Shown here one piece after another: positions 52,742-54,112 of a DNA stretch of 54,112 nt. This DNA is from Butyrivibrio sp. LC3010 (GTDB taxonomy: Bacteria > Bacillota > Clostridia > Lachnospirales > Lachnospiraceae). Positions within the stretch are counted from its first letter, which is position 1; every line of letters starts with the position of its first letter. The position numbers and the translations under genes are program-made. The notes beneath the pieces were generated by a model. It was not told the DNA's origin, did no database searches, and was given only the letters and a program-made list of their open reading frames with translations. The stretch lies in the NCBI RefSeq assembly GCF_000424385.1, contig NZ_AUJU01000028.1, positions 1 through 54,112 of the forward strand. Reading direction: 5' to 3'.

Positions 52742-53791
52742 ATGAAAAAAGTAACAATTCAAGACATTGCAGACGCACTTGGAATATCAAGAGTTTCTGT
52801 CTGGAAAGTTTTTACAGGCAGAGAAGGCGTCTCAGATGACCTTAGGAGTAAAATAATATCTAAGGCGATTGAAATGGGCTACAACATGCCTACCGGTTTT
52901 TTTGACAGCGACGGTTCATTACCGGAAGCCCCGCAGGCGACTATTTCCGTTGCGGTATCAAGGCCGGAAACATCTGTATTCTGGGTTAACATGATACACG
53001 AAATAGCAAGAGAAGCTTCCAATTCAAACGCAAATGTTATGTACACCTATCTCCCAAAAGATGCGTCATCAGACTATGAACTTCCTTCATCTCTCTCAGA
53101 TGGCAGCACACAGGCCGTGGTAGTCCTTAATGTATATGACAAGAATCTTATCAAAAAGTTAAGTGAACTTCCTATTCCAAAAGTTTTCATGGATACCATT
53201 GCATATTATCCATTTGAAAGTTTAAATGGTGATCTGGTTCTTATCGAGGGTAGATCATCAGTCTCCCAGATAACCAACCACATTATCTCACAGGGTAAAA
53301 GCAGAATCGGTTTCATTGGTGATATCAATTATGCCCAAACCAACTTTGAGCGTTACTACGGCTACAAAGAAGCAATGAAAAGCAGTAATTTGGAAATAGA
53401 TGGAAATATTTGCCTGACAAGCCCCATTGGAGCAGACACCTATAAAGAAGAAATATCTTCTTTCCTTAACGGAATAAGCAACATGCCCGAAGCTTTTGTC
53501 TGCGCAAGTGATTTTGTCGCTAACATCGTTTGCAACATCCTGTCTGAAAAGGGTTATTCCATACCGGATGACATCATGGTTTCAGGCTTTGATAATCAAT
53601 CAGACATAAACTATCCCGTTCCTCTTACCACAGCAAATGTAAGTAGTGAAAATTTTGGTTTAAGGCTTGCAAAACAGGCTCTCTACAGAATCCAGCACCC
53701 CAAGGCAAATCGTGAACTGATTTACATCTGTCCCGAGGTTATTTTCAGGGATTCAACAAAATCAAAAAAGAGACCCCAGCGAGGACACTAA
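52742..53791 (+). CDS. LacI-family transcriptional regulator
   Basis: 349 residues. The N-terminal HTH is TIQDIADALGISRVSVWKVF, with hinge region DDLRSKIISKAIEMGYNMPT. The sensor domain reads ISVAVSRPETSVFWVNMIHE, IGFIGDINYAQTNFERYYGY, FVCASDFVANIVCN and VSGFDNQSDINYPVPLTTAN. It sits 2 bases downstream of the CBM9-like remnant and divergent from the glycosidase operon, so it likely controls that operon or itself. It is distinct from the LacI protein at 34 kb. Confidence 0.88.
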   Translation: MKKVTIQDIADALGISRVSVWKVFTGREGVSDDLRSKIISKAIEMGYNMPTGFFDSDGSLPEAPQATISVAVSRPETSVFWVNMIHEIAREASNSNANVMYTYLPKDASSDYELPSSLSDGSTQAVVVLNVYDKNLIKKLSELPIPKVFMDTIAYYPFESLNGDLVLIEGRSSVSQITNHIISQGKSRIGFIGDINYAQTNFERYYGYKEAMKSSNLEIDGNICLTSPIGADTYKEEISSFLNGISNMPEAFVCASDFVANIVCNILSEKGYSIPDDIMVSGFDNQSDINYPVPLTTANVSSENFGLRLAKQALYRIQHPKANRELIYICPEVIFRDSTKSKKRPQRGH

Positions 53792-53849
53792 TATCTCTGT
53801 TTTTGTCCTATGTGGTCATTTGACCAGTTTTCTATAAACCTGATAAATC

Positions 53850-54112
53850 TTCATACCTTTTCCTTGATAATGTTCCTGCTCTTACGTTTGCCGATATAAA
53901 CGGTGATCTTTTGCTAATTGAAGGATACCATTCCACTTATAATATTACTGAGTCGGTAGTAAAAAAGGCATTAGAGAAATTGGATTTATCGGTGATATTC
54001 ATTACGCAAGAACAAACATGGACAGATATAAAGGCTTTTGTGAATGTCTCAAAGTCTATGATATTGAAAAGCAGGATAAATTTTGTTTAACTACCCCATT
54101 TGATATATATTC
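53850..54112 (+). pseudogene. Decayed copy of a LacI-family gene (window edge)
   Basis: Reads FLDNVPALTFADINGDLLLI and EGYHSTYNITESVVKK, then shifts frame at a run of six A (53971-53976) to GIREIGFIGDIHYARTNMDR and YKGFCECLKVYDIEKQDKF. This matches the middle of the intact LacI gene just upstream (LNGDLVLIEG; IGFIGDINYAQTNFERYYGY). There is no HTH and no start. It is a diverged tandem duplicate that continues past the window edge. Confidence 0.6.

Noticed and set aside
1..54112. tRNA or rRNA genes
   Set aside because: No cloverleaf-like or rRNA-like sequence was recognised by eye. A tRNA search program was not available.

Overview
The window looks like a chromosomal accessory region of a low-GC anaerobic Firmicute. 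A Lachnospiraceae member of the Butyrivibrio/Pseudobutyrivibrio type is the best guess. The basis is AT-rich codon use, purine-rich AGGAGG-type ribosome binding sites, large surface proteins with Big_2, GLUG-like and BspA-type repeats, a CUT1 sugar importer without its own ATPase, and many cytoplasmic glycosidases. No tRNA, rRNA or CRISPR array was recognised.

Region 1 (1-10.0 kb): the left edge is the start of an IS transposase with its own promoter and a fold-back hairpin. Next comes a block of about eleven to thirteen genes, all on the minus strand, tightly spaced, and probably transcribed from an extended -10 promoter near 9.9 kb. It encodes a DUF1351-DEDDh exonuclease fusion, two different HEPN proteins (one fused to a ParB-like domain), an unusual protein with three RNA-polymerase alpha-CTD-like modules plus a sigma region 4-like helix-turn-helix, a DUF6273 protein, two related glycine-rich microproteins, and several orphans. 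IS debris flanks it on both sides. This is the best candidate for an undescribed system, possibly phage- or defence-related.

Region 2 (10.0-13.3 kb) is a transposon graveyard: an IS21-type remnant (3' end of istA, intact istB, an acetyltransferase gene and IS21-type end repeats) abutting a broken IS256 transposase, then a hairpin and a truncated tyrosine recombinase.

Region 3 (13.3-20.5 kb) holds a 1620-residue secreted surface protein and two remnants of BspA/Big_2 surface proteins, cut by an IS110-type transposase fragment.

Region 4 (20.6-33.9 kb) is more ordinary chromosome. It has membrane proteins, a LytS-like kinase with a SARP-type response regulator, a PAP2 protein with an altered motif, MalY/PatB, a Pr6Pr-like protein, a rhomboid protease, a frameshifted HxlR regulator, a methyltransferase, a BlaI/BlaR1 pair with two operators, an LprI-like protein, a transglutaminase-like protein and a cyclic-nucleotide-binding protein.

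Region 5 (33.9-54.1 kb) is a carbohydrate locus. A LacI regulator, a solute-binding lipoprotein and two permeases lie opposite a GH43 enzyme and a DUF4886 (SGNH-like) protein. The divergent region carries two strong promoters and two palindromic LacI operators exactly 210 bp apart. An eight-gene operon follows (GH3, GH20, GH130, GH125, GH29, a small protein, nagB, nagA). None of these glycosidases has a signal peptide. Together they can be read as intracellular dismantling of imported N-glycan core fragments down to fucose, mannose phosphate, and GlcNAc routed to fructose-6-phosphate. The right end has a CBM9-like pseudogene, a second LacI regulator and a decayed LacI copy.
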